Source: Lolium rigidum
Lineage: Eukaryota; Streptophyta; Magnoliopsida; Poales; Poaceae
Length of the DNA: 64,000 bases
Assembly: GCF_022539505.1 (NCBI RefSeq)
Contig: NC_061514.1
Location: forward strand, 252,824,124-252,888,123
Direction: 5' to 3'
Both the position numbers and the translations under genes were made by a program. The notes beneath the pieces were generated by a model. It did no database searches. It saw nothing but the letters and a program-made list of their open reading frames with translations, and was not told where the DNA came from. Every line of letters begins with the position of its first letter. Position 1 is the stretch's first letter. Shown in pieces: positions 11,214-22,111 of the stretch.

Positions 11214-14200
11214 ATGGTGAAGAAGAAGAATCCTGCCGCCGCTGCCAGTTCCACCAGCGGAGGCGTCGCCGCCAAGTCCTCTTCTTCTCTTCCGAAGGGG
11301 AGCGCTCCAAGCGCTCCTCCCCCAGCTCCGGCGCCGCCAGCGCCGTCGAGTTCAAAGGCCAAGCCCGGAGATTGGGTGGCATCAACCGTCACCAAGCGTG
11401 ACGAGAAGAGATCCCGAAGCCTAGGATTGATTTCTTCCGAAGAGGGAAACGTGATCCTTCCGAGTGCGATTTCTCGGCCTGATCCCCCGCTCGGCTTTAC
11501 CGTGATGTTCTTATCTTTCCTGTACCGAGGCCTTTCGCTTCCTACTCATGGATTCCTCCTCCACCTCTCGCGGACGTACGAAATTCAACTATGGCAACTT
11601 ACCCCCAACTCAATCCTCCACGTTGCTGTGTTCATCACCCTTTGCGAGGCGTTTCTGGTATCGAACCTCATTTCGGGCTGTGGAAAAAGATCTTCTATGT
11701 GAAGAGATACGAGCAGCAGTAATGGATACTTTGTCACCGGAGGAGTGGGGTTTGTAGCTCGTTCGGAGGTCAATTACTTCAATTTCCCAATGAGAGAGTC
11801 CGTGCAAGGGTGGAGGTTGAAATGGTTTTACATCAAGGACTCCCTGTTACCCGAATCTCAGCTCCCTTGCTTTGCCGATGTTTTTGAAGCCAAGCCCAAG
11901 AATTCCTGGAAGAATACCCTCTCACCCGATGAAAGAGTAGCAGCCGAAGAACTATTTACCAAATTCCTTCGAATCAAAGAGGCCGGTGGCCAAACTATGA
12001 TTGGCACAGAGGTGGCAGCGGTATTCTTGAAACGTCGAGTGCAACCAGCCATGGCCAGAGTTCACCCGATGTGGTTGTACTCAGGTCCAAAGGACGAGAT
12101 CAGGATTAATGCTGCCGACCTGTCGGAAAAGGAATTACTTGATGAAGTCCGTCGTCTTACTTCCTTTACTCAGGAAGATTCGATTCCGCTGGTTTCTTCT
12201 TATACTCCCCTTGACACTGACCATCCACCATCAAAGGTATTTTTTTCTTTCTTCGCGTCCTCATTATGCTGCTTTTTCTTGGCTGCCATGGTTTCCATTG
12301 TTCTTACTTGTTATTTTCTTTGACAGATCCCCATAGTTTCTGAAAATATGCATGATTCGTCGGATGATACTTCTGAGGGGAGAGGATCCTCAATCCCCGT
12401 AGATTTTCACACTGTCGAGCACACAGGCCCAGAGGACAAATATAATGGTCCGATAGATTTTGAAGTTGCCCACACCGACCTTCCTTCCTCAGCCGATGAC
12501 GCTGGTGTCGCAGATGGATCAATGCGTAATGACGACGCTGATCATGATACCTTTGTTGATGCAGCTGCTGAGGAGGCCAGGGCTTCACCTGTGAAGAGAT
12601 CGACCGGCGGTTTTGCCGATGAAGATGATCTCTTCGACATGTAAGTAGTTTCTTTTCTGAAGTTATAATTTGCCCCTTTATTTTTCTTATTCTTCATTGT
12701 CTTCCTTTCACCTTTGCAGCGACGAGGGCATTATCGAGCCTCCGTCTAAAAAAGCTAAATCTGATGTTGCTTCGCCGGTCGTAGTGGCTTCCGAAGCTTC
12801 GGCTCCTAAGGCTGCCCCTATGGCTCAAGCATCGACTGCTTCTTCCCTTTCCAAAGGGAAAGACGTCTCTCCAACTGCTGCCACCGCGACTCCTCCTTCT
12901 GTAAGTCTTTTTCTAACTGTGATGCCAATCTCTTGGAACGTGCTTTGCTTGACAATTCGTGGTAAAATATCCTTCTTTCTTAAGGACTTGCGAGGCGTTA
13001 TTTCCTCTTTGGAGGCCTTCGCCTCCCAATTCACTTCTCTGGAAGCTGACAAGGCTCGGCTACAAGAAGAAGTCAAATCTTCCTCCTTGAAATTGGATGG
13101 CGCAGTCAAGATAGCTGCTGAGGCTTGTCGAGAGGTTGACTCTCTGAAGGTGGAACTGGGCAAGCTAAAAGAAAAGTTGAAGGAGGAGGAAGCATCCAGG
13201 CTGGTGGCTGAAGCTCGGGCAATCGAAAAGGATGAAGTCCTTCGTCAGTCTTCTTTGGACTTGCTTGGTAATTTTTTATACACCTCTGTCGATTGATGTA
13301 CTTATGGATTCGATCCTTTTGCCAATGTACTTTTTTCTTTCTTTTTCCTGCAGAAGCGGCGAATATCCCTGCTGATGCCCTGGACAAAGTTCCAAACAAC
13401 TCTCCGGCAAATGCTATGTCGATGATTCTTGCCTCTCACCAGCTTACGCGGGAGCTCCTTGTAAAGGGGAAGGGTGTCCTGGCGCGGATGCACTCGATGA
13501 TTTTCCCCAAGATCAAGCAGGAGAAGACCCTGGGGCAGCTGGTCGATGCCTTCGCGGTTGACACCAAGGAGGTTATCGAGGTATTCAAGCGTACATCGCG
13601 CACTTATGGTGCCGTCCTTGCCTTCCAGCTTATGATGGGTTATGGTTTTAAGGGTGACATCGAAGGAATGACCAAGGAGCTGCCGAAAGAGCAAGACGGG
13701 CAGCTTGTTGATTTAAGCGCCTTTAAAGCGTCCGCCCTCACTTGTTCCCGCCAGCTCCTTGAACTGGTTTCATCAAGGAAATTGTCGATTGGACCTAGTT
13801 TATCGACTCAGACCCAAGCCCTTGATTCTTGTAGCAAACTTTATGCTTGAACTGATATGAAACATTATTCTGCCGCAAAACTTATGCTTGTAATAAACTC
13901 CGTGCTAGCAATGTTGTTAGCACACTTTTGTTATAATATTTCTTCTTGTACTTCTCCCGATGGGAGTTACTTCGGATGCTCAGCTGTACCATATCCATCA
14001 TCCTTTTGTAATGATGTTCCCTGCAGGTCTTCCCAGTGCCCTCGTTTGTTGATGACTCTTCGGGTGCCCTTCCTGAAAGTGATCGGATCCAGCGTATGAA
14101 GGATCGGATTACGCAGATGGAAAAGGACCTGCGCAGCACTTATGCCTTGGCTGCTATTGTCAATAAAAAGAGCGAGATTGCAGCCGACGTGGAACGATAC

Positions 14201-14778
14201 ACTCTTACTGAGCTGCATAAAGCTACCGAAAGTTTGAACTGTAAGTTTCCTGACTCCTTTGCCCTTTTGTTAGCAACGCCTTGTCTGACTCTTTATTGAT
14301 TCCTTTGCCGATCATAGCTTTGAATCGTGCGGAAGAGAACAAGCGGATACACGAGCGAGTGCATGCTTTAACCCAGACTTTCCTCATCCGAAGAGATTTT
14401 CTGGCGAGAACACTCGAAGGCTTCGGCTATTGCGAAATTTCAGGATCGGGTCCAACAAGTCCACCAATTCTTTGACAAGTGTTACAAAGCTATGAGGGTG
14501 GTTTGGAAGACGATGTTTCCTTTGAATGCAATTCCCCCTACGCTTTTAACTCGATGTCCGAATTTGGGAATGCCAAGAAGATTCGGGACTTGGTGAGAGC
14601 TCAAGTTTTTGCAGGGGCCAAGTGTACACTTGCCCTTGTGCTTGCTCGTTATCCCTCAGCCTGTTTGCTATCTATTGCCAACGCAACAGGCGATTTTGAA
14701 GAACTGTACCCGAGGGTATTATTGCCTGCCAACATAATTGTCGACAGGCTTGAGGAGGAGTCGAAGGTACCTGAGTAA
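11214..14778 (+). pseudogene. Antisense spliced gene in the Gypsy element ('putative gypsy type transposon' protein)
   Basis: This gene runs opposite to gag. It starts MVKKKNPAAAASSTSG with a Pro/Ala/Ser-rich N-terminus. Next comes a conserved globular domain with FTVMFLSFLYRGLSLPTHGF, IQLWQLTPNSILH and VNYFNFPMRESVQGWRLKWF. These landmarks belong to the plant family labelled 'putative gypsy type transposon' (Transposase_28). Introns with GT-AG ends follow (for example 12236-12326, 12642-12719, 12901-12988 and 13266-13353). Acidic and coiled-coil exons come next (SLEADKARLQEEVKSSSLKL; LKVELGKLKEKLKEEEAS), then a helical C-terminal domain to about 13848, with further coding-like exons up to 14778. 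Two frameshifts, near 11659 and 11720, break the first domain, so this copy is not translated intact. Its function is unknown. It may be a captured host gene kept by the retroelement family. Confidence 0.7.
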
Positions 14779-14960
14779 AGGGAAACTCCGCAAGGGTGAC
14801 GTTAGAGTGTAAAGTTTTTTTTTTGTAAAATGAATTGTATTGGCTAATCCATCCAAGTGTTAGGATTGTTAAGCCGAAACTTGTTAGTTGGCAAATACAT
14901 GAATATGTACTTTTACCGTGTCGTTGGCAAATTTTTGAAGGAGCAAATCTTAGTTGCCCG

Positions 14961-17266
14961 TTATACGCATGTATACTGGTTGTCTGATTCTTCTAACATT
15001 CTCATAGTGATCCCCATACTTTGAATCGTGTCAAGGAATATCAGGTTGAGTCCACTTCCTCCGTCCATGAAGACTTTGCTCATCTTGAACCCTCCTATCT
15101 GTGCTTCGACCACTAGGGCGGCATGTCCTGGTTTTGGTATAGTCATCGGATGATCCGCTCGGCTGAACGTGATGTTCTGAGACGACCACTCGACATACTC
15201 AGGGATGTTCGCTATGACGCTTTCTGCCAGGTTGATTTCTCGGGTGAGCTTCTTCATTTCCCTCCTTGAAACGCCTCGTCTCGTGGATCATACTCATCTG
15301 CCCACGTGGTGGTGGAAATGCCTCGTTGGGTTGATGAGGTTGAGCTTGCTGGACCTGATGTTGTGGTGGGGGTGGTGGTGGTGGCGGTGGGAGCTGTTGC
15401 TGGCCTGCCTGCTGGATGAGTTTATGCATATCGATGAACTGCCGACAGTCTCTGAGCAGGTGGCTAGATTTTATTTTACCATCCTTGGAATCGGTATACG
15501 AATGCAGGTAGCAGGGGCGTTGATCTGCTCAGCGTAGGGTAGTTCGAGAGTTCTCTGTTGTCGTGGTTTAAAGTTGCCATGGTTCCCAGAGTTGTTACGA
15601 TTACCGTCCTGTCGATCATCTCGCCTGTCATCGTACCGATCATCCTGCTAATCAGAGTAGCCTGCGGCCACCAGGTTATTGTCATCGTAGCTGCGGTTCT
15701 TCCTTCTCTTGTTGCGATCCCTTCGACCACCCGAATCATGCTTCGGCTGGTCATCCTCTTCATCGTCGCTGCGCTGTCGTGGCTTTCGAACGTTGTCTTC
15801 GCCATCGGCCCAACTGTTGGCGATTTCCATTAACTTGGTTATGGTTTTTGGCTTCTTGCGCCCAAGTTCTTCTATATAGCTTTCACGTCGGATGCCATCA
15901 CTAAAGGCGTCGATTGCTCTATCGACGGATACGTCTTCCGCAGCGTTCAAGAGTTTAGTGAATCTCCCGATGTATGCGCGCATCGACTCCTTCTGCTTTT
16001 GCTGACAATGCCGTAACTCCTCGATCCCGACGGGCCTTTTGTAGGTTGCTTGAAAGTTGGCGACGAAGGCTTCTACTAGGTCGTCCCATGACTTGATGGA
16101 ACCCTTTGGCAGACCTCTGAGCCAGGCTCGCGCTGAGTCCTTTAGGTAAAGCTGTAGGCACTGCCTTGCTGCTATCTGGTTCCCTTTTTGCAGAATTACT
16201 GTCTGTAGATAGTCCTCTATCCAGGATCTCGGCTCCTGCTGCCCATCGTACTTGGCGGCGTCGGTAGGGGTGGGTTTGAACTTCTTAGGTGGCATCGCCT
16301 CCCGAATTTTGTAGCTTAAACAATCGGCTCCCCTAAGCTCGCCGTCGTTCTCCCGAGTCTCATCCGAAGAATCGCTATCGAATTCCTCTCTCGGTGGCGC
16401 GTCGTCGCCTTGCTTTGTCGATTCTACTCGAGTAATTTCATCTCGAGCGTCTCTTGCGCGGTGCTTTGGGCCGCCGGCCCGCAAGGTGGTCTTCTCCTTC
16501 CGTGGAACTAGATTATCTCCTAATATCGCGAGGCTTTCTAAGGCACCACGGTGAGCCTGTGCCATGGATCCTTCGGGACGCTTGTTAATGAGGTATGCTG
16601 CAAGGTTGGCTGTTGCTCCTGCAACGGTTTTTGGCCGTGGCATGCCCGCGGTGTCCGTAGTCATAAAGGACTTGGTCAGGTTTGACGTTATCTCCCTTGC
16701 ATCATCTTCCGAAAGCCTGGACATCCTTGATCGATCCTTGCCTCCTCCGTGGGTACTTCGAGAGGCACTTCCCTGCGAGCCCCTTCGTCGTTCGCTGGAT
16801 CGGTCTGCCACAGATAGGCGTCTCTCGAGGGTGGCTTGCTCCTTAGATAGGCGCTCACGATTTTTCTCCAATATGGAGCGGTAAGCATTGAGAGTGCCAA
16901 CCGTGGTTCCCGCCGGAAGTGGTGTGTCGTTAAGCACGGCTGCCTTGGCTGCTGCCCACTCCTCCTCCGTGATGGTGTGGTCGCTGTTGTTGTTGCCGGC
17001 GCCGTTCTCAAAACTAGCTCGTCTCGCTGGAACGGGGGTGCGATCTCCGTCTCCCTGTTAGCGACGTAAACTTGGAGGGGCGCCACTCTTCGGGTGTCTC
17101 CTTGGGTGATGCTGTCGATGCTGTCCTCTCCTGATGAATAGTAGGCATTGCAGATGAACGGCGTGTCGCTCGACCCTAGTCCGTGCCTGGTGTCGCAGTT
17201 CATGCAGTAGTACGAGGTTAACTCCGAGGTCGCGGGGTTATCGGATCCGACTGACATGGAGGACAC
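14961..17266 (-). pseudogene. Gag and truncated protease of the Gypsy element
   Basis: The frame begins MSSMSVGSDNPATSEL at 17266. It shifts near 17015 and then stays open from about 17000 to 15648. The retrotransposon gag domain is clear: KYDGQQEPRSWIEDYL, AARQCLQLYLKDSARAWL, then YKRPVGIEELRHCQQK and SMRAYIGRFTKLLN. A basic, Asp/Arg-rich tail follows. After stops, the fragment MHKLIQQAGQQQLPPPPPP marks the end of gag. The retropepsin signature FMDGGSGLNLIF appears just before the sequence ends at 14961, and the rest of pol is missing. Gag normally forms the virus-like particle. Frameshift and stops make this copy defective. Confidence 0.85.
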
Positions 17267-17612
17267 CGAACGGGGAGTCGAAGGTGCGGATGGACTCGAC
17301 GGGCTTGTCAGGCCAGCCGAAAGGTCGAGTGATGACGATGCGCTTGGACTCGTCGACCTGGAGATGGGAGATTCCCAGCAGCCGAAGAATTCCTTCTGAG
17401 TTGACGTTGTAGTGGACGCTCCCGAAGGCCATCTCCATGTTGCCTTGTAGACCGGAGAAAGTCGAGCGAGACGAATCGCTATGTGGGGTGAACTAGTAGG
17501 AACCGAAACGAATCGGGCTTCCCAAACGAGGCGATGACGGTGTTGATGAAGCTGCCGATGACATGTCGGGTTCAGCCGATGTCCGATCTTGTGCCGACGG
17601 GTTTCCCACGAG

Positions 17613-17621
17613 ACGGCGCCA
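17613..17621 (-). promoter_or_regulatory. Primer-binding site, tRNA-Asp type
   Basis: Two bases inside the 5' LTR the minus strand reads TGGCGCCGT, complementary to the 3' end of plant tRNA-Asp (..ACGGCGCCA). It primes minus-strand DNA synthesis in this Gypsy lineage and fixes the element's orientation. Confidence 0.8.
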
Positions 17622-17623
17622 AT

Positions 17624-18165
17624 TGTCGAGGGTACTCCTCGCCAATGCCCTCCGATAGGGGCTTAGGGTTGATGGAATCCTGCAAGCCGACACGAGACAT
17701 CGGTTCACAGACAAGCGGGGAGAGCGATTTACCCAGCTTCGGGGCCCTCGATGAGGTAAAACCCTTACGTCCTGCCTGTCTGTTCTTGATTATGATGACA
17801 ATGGGTTACAATGGGGTGCCGAATAGTTTGGCTGAGATCTCGTCGAGATGGCTATTGCTAAGGTGACCTAGCTCTAAGCTTTTTCTGGCTAAGATTGCTA
17901 AGATTGATCGTGTCCCTCGGCAGTCCCTCTCCTGGCCTTTATATATGAGGCTAGGTCTCAAGAGGTCTCACCGAGTACGACTAGGTTTACAGTAGTTTTA
18001 GATCCGATCTTTCCTTGTTCGATCGCTTCCTTGTCTTGCCCGTCAAGGAACCTTCTGGTGCGTCGTCCTAGTGGCCCATCTCGCCTTCAAGTGTCTTCAT
18101 GGGCCTCCAATTAATCAATACAGGATAGGGTAATGTGGGTTACCCGAAGGGTAGTGCCCACGTCA
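17624..18165 (-). repeat. 5' LTR of the Gypsy element
   Basis: A 542-bp LTR, the direct repeat of 9676-10219, with TG..CA ends. It is followed on the right by the second CATAG target duplication (18166-18170). Confidence 0.9.
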
Positions 18166-19080
18166 CATAGTCCAAATACGAATGTAGAGGCGGCATTTGA
18201 ATAGAATATGGGCCGCTGACTCGTCATGGCAACGACAAAGGGGGTAAATCCTCCCATTAGGCCACCCGCGTCTCTCAAGGCGGTCTGCCGTCCAAACCCG
18301 GTTTTGTATGATAAGCCAAGAGAAAAGCTTGCATTTTGGGGGAGCGCAAGCCTTCCAAACGACCATCTCCATGGAAGAGCGGATGGTTCCGGCGAATTGC
18401 GCCTTGTACGCCGACAAGCAAGAGTATGCCCCGTTCGCGGTGAGCTTCCAAACAATAGAGTCCGGCACATCGTCTTGGAGAGCGATTTGCGAGTTATGTT
18501 GCCAAAGCAAGGTAAATTCTTGGAGGTTTTGGACCGAGAGGCCCGCGAAAATGTCAAGATGTAGGATCCAAGCATCATTGTTGATTGACTTCCGGACGTA
18601 CCAAGTTTTTCTCTTAGAGATAGCATAGATGGAAGGCGCAATGCACTTCGGGCATAGGCCATCGGCCCAAGGATCGTCCCAAAAGTTAGCCTTATTTCCA
18701 TCACCAATGGTGACTTTGGTCAACGAACAAAAAATCTCCAAGTCCTCCTTGTTGCAAGGGTTCTCTATTCCAACCCAAGACTTATACGGTGAAGTCCAAG
18801 CAAGCCATAGCCAACATAGGCGTAAAGCTCTCGCAAATTTATCCATGTTAAGGATACCCAATCCGTCAAGGTAGGTAGGACGGTAAACCGCGGTCCAATT
18901 TACTTTGCACTTTCCACCGGTAGCATTTTCATTGCCCGCCCAAAAGAAACTTCGAATTAGCTTAATGATAGCTTGTAGGGGCTCCACGAGCACCTTGAGG
19001 GTTGTAAGAGGGTAGATGGCTTGCGAGGAGAGAACCGATTTGACAAGCACAGCGATATGGTTGTATTGTATCTTAATCAA
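18166..19080 (-). pseudogene. LINE ORF2 C-terminal half (5'-truncated)
   Basis: An open frame of 305 codons encodes the region after the RT fingers and palm. It has YPLTTLKVLVEPLQAIIKLI and FFWAGNE at the thumb, then WLAWTSPYKSWVG. The zf-RVT zinc-binding domain follows (ANGAYSCLSAYKAQF, PPKCKLFSWLIIQNRVWTADRL, CRCHDESAAHILFKC). It is cut at the Gypsy TSD and continues at 9675. The start near 19085 has no promoter or endonuclease, the usual 5' truncation of LINEs. No stop interrupts the remaining frame, so the insertion is fairly recent. Confidence 0.85.
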
Positions 19081-19082
19081 AC

Positions 19083-19300
19083 AAATCTCGCCCTAAATCG
19101 GGGGCAGAAGCACATGGAGCCATGTTTAGTGGACGGCTACACCTTGCATCCGACACTGACAGCAGAACGATAAGCTCTGCATTGGCATATCTGCATGACA
19201 ATCCTACTGTTGTTGACTACTTGCATCCCACTGTTGTAGTGTTGTTGACCACTTGCAGCAGGATCAGCGTTCCTGGTTACAGCAGAATGATAGTACAAGA
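19083..19300. repeat. Local duplication, copy B
   Basis: CTCGCCCTAAATCGGGGGCAGAAGCACATGGAGC and the GACCACTTGCAGCAGGATCAGCG block match copy A at about 3135-3310. The left edge of copy B is at 9246-9282, on the far side of the LINE. Copy A therefore shows roughly what the site looked like before the LINE and Gypsy insertions. Confidence 0.55.
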
Positions 19301-19559
19301 GATACCTGTAGAGATGCCGTCGAATCAATTTTTGAAAATCATAAGTGAGAGGAATAAAGCTAAACCGTACCAAACACTAATTAACCTGAACAGTCAATTG
19401 CCAATGAGTTTGAGTCTACAGTATTCACATGACCACATGACTGTTACGTGTTATTTTTAATCGTAATCCACTGCTTTGTTAAACAGCATAGTGGTTACAT
19501 TCAAACAAAATTACATCAGCCAAGACTTCAGGTATTACATAATATAAAACGCTTAAATC

Positions 19560-20990
19560 TTCTTTGACATCCATTTGCCATCCTTTGTGTCACATTATTT
19601 GCATCACGACTGATCAAAATAAACTCGGCCTCCATTTACACAGAGCTCCTTCATTTCACTCACAATATGAGAGCATGTCTAATGGAACCCTTAAACCCTT
19701 ATAGCTATAAGGGTCGAGAATTGGCAAAATTGGAGGGGTTGGGGGTGTGAAAAACAGGAGGCATTTAGTGGAACCCTTAAACCCGTAAAAAACGGTTATT
19801 TGTACAGGTTGTGGTAGGGGTTGGCCCCTCCAACCCTTAAATGTACAGGTCGGAGCACGGGTTGGGACCTCGACCCTTAATTTTTTTTACAGATTTAGGG
19901 GTTTAGGGGTTCCACTAAATGGTATTTGAACCCTTAAATCCGTAAAAAAACGGTTGTATACAGATTTAAGGGTTCCATTAGACACCTTCAATGCCAACTT
20001 GTTTTGCATCCTGCCATATGTTCGCCATATTGCTACAATCAGTTAGGAAAATAATCCTTTTGATCCCTAGTCTAGCCGCAGCTTCAAGACCTTCTCTACT
20101 TGCGAGAATCTTACTCATGAGCGGGTCGACAATAAAAGAATAGTGCCGACAGCCCGTCTCCATGAAAGCTACTGGGTCATTACGTATGACATGACCTAAC
20201 CTGGCTTCACGAGCCTACAGTTAAGTGACCCGTCCGTGTTCACCGACGGACCCAAACCATCCCTAAGCTCAGGGAGTAGGGACGCGTCCTGGCTTTCGGC
20301 TAACGGCGTAACTTATGTTGATGAAAATTTAATGAATCTTTTAACTATAATTTTATGAAAATTTGACTAGGCTTACAGTGTGTCTAGAATTAATAAAAAT
20401 CTTAGGTCCGCCACCGTCCCTGTTGACCAACACCAGCCCACCGGCTGTCTGGTCAATCTGCACTCGGGCTTCGAAGTTGCTGCTTGAACCGGCGGCATTT
20501 CCAGCAAAGCGAGTTGCTCCTCAGGTTTGTATTGTTCCTCCCGATGAACAATATTTCTTCCGACTAGTCCATATGCACTCACCATAAGACTGATAGCTAT
20601 TGCCACTTGATCTGCCTTCAAAAAAGATCCCAGCAAGGCAACAACAAATCCTGCATCTACGTCGCTGGGTGTAATCTCAGGATTGGGAAACCCAAGTGAT
20701 CCATGGTCGCTGCCCATAATTGTTTAGCAGGCACGCACTGTAGCAAAGCATGATAAAGGTATTCATCTTGATGACCAAACTATTTACAGATACCATGTTC
20801 CATTACGTGCCTCCTTGCCAATACAGAGTAGCTTGGGAGATATCCTTTGAAGAACCCAAGTGCACCTGGGCCAATAATAATATTCGGTGCACGCCAAACA
20901 GGAAGGTTAATTCAGCCTCTGGACTAGATGTAGGCATGTAGCGAATCCAGTTCTTCTTACAAAGTGCAATGTTGAATAAGATCACTAAAA
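19560..20990 (-). pseudogene. Second LINE remnant: zf-RVT then RNase H-like domain
   Basis: Reading right to left on the minus strand, 20940-20700 gives GFFKGYLPSYSVLARRHVMEHGIC and then EYLYHALLQCVPAKQLWAA, a zf-RVT zinc-binding domain. A degraded linker follows. About 20163-19978 reads REGLEAAARLGIKRIIFLTDCSN, the core of the RVT_3 RNase H-like domain. Its end (FILISRDANNVTQRMANGC) reappears at about 19630-19570. A MITE (19671-19989) sits inside the RNase H domain. There are multiple frameshifts, so it is dead. It lies downstream of eIF1 in the same orientation but is unrelated to it. Confidence 0.65.
19671..19989. mobile_element. MITE inside the LINE RNase H remnant
   Basis: The ends are GAGCATGTCTAATGGAACCC and, reversed, GAAGGTGTCTAATGGAACCC. 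The interior repeats AACCCTTAAA several times in both orientations, so the 319-bp element can fold on itself. LINE coding sequence resumes on both sides, which sets the boundaries. A clean target duplication was not found. Confidence 0.7.
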
Positions 20991-21205
20991 ACAATCACTT
21001 CAAATCATCGTTTAGAACCCCAGCGCAAATGGACATAAGCCAAAGAAAACAATCATAATTGTCATTCAAGACCCGTAGAAGACAACCAGATGAGCAACTC
21101 AAGAGTGATCGCAACAGCCCAAAGCAAAGAATACAGTGTAAGGAAACTAATGTTAGCTTAACGAAAATGGATGAGACGCAGGATATCACTCTTCAGAAAG
21201 CATCT

Positions 21206-21211
21206 TTTATT
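21206..21211 (-). terminator. Poly(A) signal of eIF1
   Basis: AATAAA on the minus strand, 229 bases beyond the eIF1 stop codon. It is the best placed polyadenylation signal for that gene. Confidence 0.6.
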
Positions 21212-21439
21212 GAACCCTGACGGGAGAAGGAAACAAGCCATCTGACGATGGTGCTTCGTACAAGTTTGGACACAACGGTGATAAGCATACACGCAGAGAG
21301 ATGGCTGGGCTAGGTTTTGTTGTGTATACTAAGAGCGTGCAAGCGTAACGCCTGCTATTGCTAGCACACGACCAAATATACTCCACTGCAAATATATAGC
21401 TGCTTCGCATGCAAGCTTCGATATGGAGCTGGCAGTTGC

Positions 21440-22084
21440 TCAGAAACCATGAATCTTGATGTGCTCCTTTTTCACAATGCCGGCCTGCGTGGACAAATGA
21501 AGACACATGTTAGACATATTCATCCATGTTTGCTAATAGAGATTGGCAGATTGTACTTCTGAACATTAAGGTCAGAAGAATGGTGTTTACCTGGACGAGG
21601 AAATTTGAGACGTTCTTCCTCTGGTCACCCTGAAGTTGAATGACCTATATTGCAGAATAAGAGCATTGATCAAGATAACTAGCTTGTAAAATTTACAAAA
21701 CAAATATGACAAGGGAATAAAAGTTTGGTAGTTTCAACACACCTGACCAAGCTCTGAGTCCTGGACAACAGTACCATTGCAGCAGAACTCTTTCTTCAGA
21801 TCTTTGAGGATCTTACTGTAGCTGAATTCCTTCTTCAGACCCTGGACAGTGGTCAGACTCTTGCGGCCATTACGCTGCTGGATGCGTACATGAACGTAGT
21901 CTTTTGTTCCTGCCGCTGCACCAGCGTCCCCAGCATTCGCCTCAGCAAAGGGATCTGTACGTAGCAGCAAAATAATATGAGTGACATATTCACAAACACT
22001 GCAAGCAAATTCAACAATAATTGTAGGTAAGAAAACAACAGGCGTACCAAAGGCAGTTGGGATCTGAACGTCAAGATCAGACAT
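21440..22084 (-). CDS. SUI1: Translation initiation factor eIF1 (SUI1)
   Basis: eIF1 binds the 40S subunit near the P site, promotes scanning and enforces AUG selection, acting in the cytosol within the 43S complex. Four coding exons join in frame (22084-22048, 21954-21743, 21644-21591, 21484-21440), all with GT-AG introns, for 115 residues, the usual plant length. Exon 1 encodes MSDLDVQIPTAF. Exon 2 carries DYVHVRIQQRNGRKSLTTVQG and KKEFCCNGTVV. Exon 3 carries IQLQGDQRKNVSNFL. Exon 4 ends IKIHGF. These are the invariant SUI1-domain blocks, including the basic ribosome-contacting loop. No stop or frameshift is present. A leader intron and a TATA box lie upstream. The gene looks functional and probably broadly expressed. 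Confidence 0.97.
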
Positions 22085-22111
22085 GAAAACTCTTTGTGAG
22101 AGGGGCAAAAG

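Larger units (their letters stand above)
9676..18165 (-). mobile_element. Complete non-autonomous Gypsy-type LTR retrotransposon
   Basis: Two direct LTRs (9676-10219 and 17624-18165) begin TGTCGAGGGTA and end CCCACGTCA. They are flanked by the TSD CATAG (9671-9675 and 18166-18170). The element lies on the minus strand. Its primer-binding site is inside the right LTR and its polypurine tract is inside the left LTR. Gag and the first part of an aspartic protease are present (17266 down to 14961). Reverse transcriptase, RNase H and integrase are absent. In their place is a spliced antisense gene (11214-14778). By eye the LTRs differ at about nine substitutions and two small indels, so the insertion is young. 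It must have been mobilised by another element. Confidence 0.9.

Noticed and set aside
20373..20717. Minus-strand frame of 114 codons with a hydrophobic stretch
   Set aside because: It lies between zf-RVT and RNase H parts of a LINE remnant and is best explained as its degraded linker, not a membrane protein.
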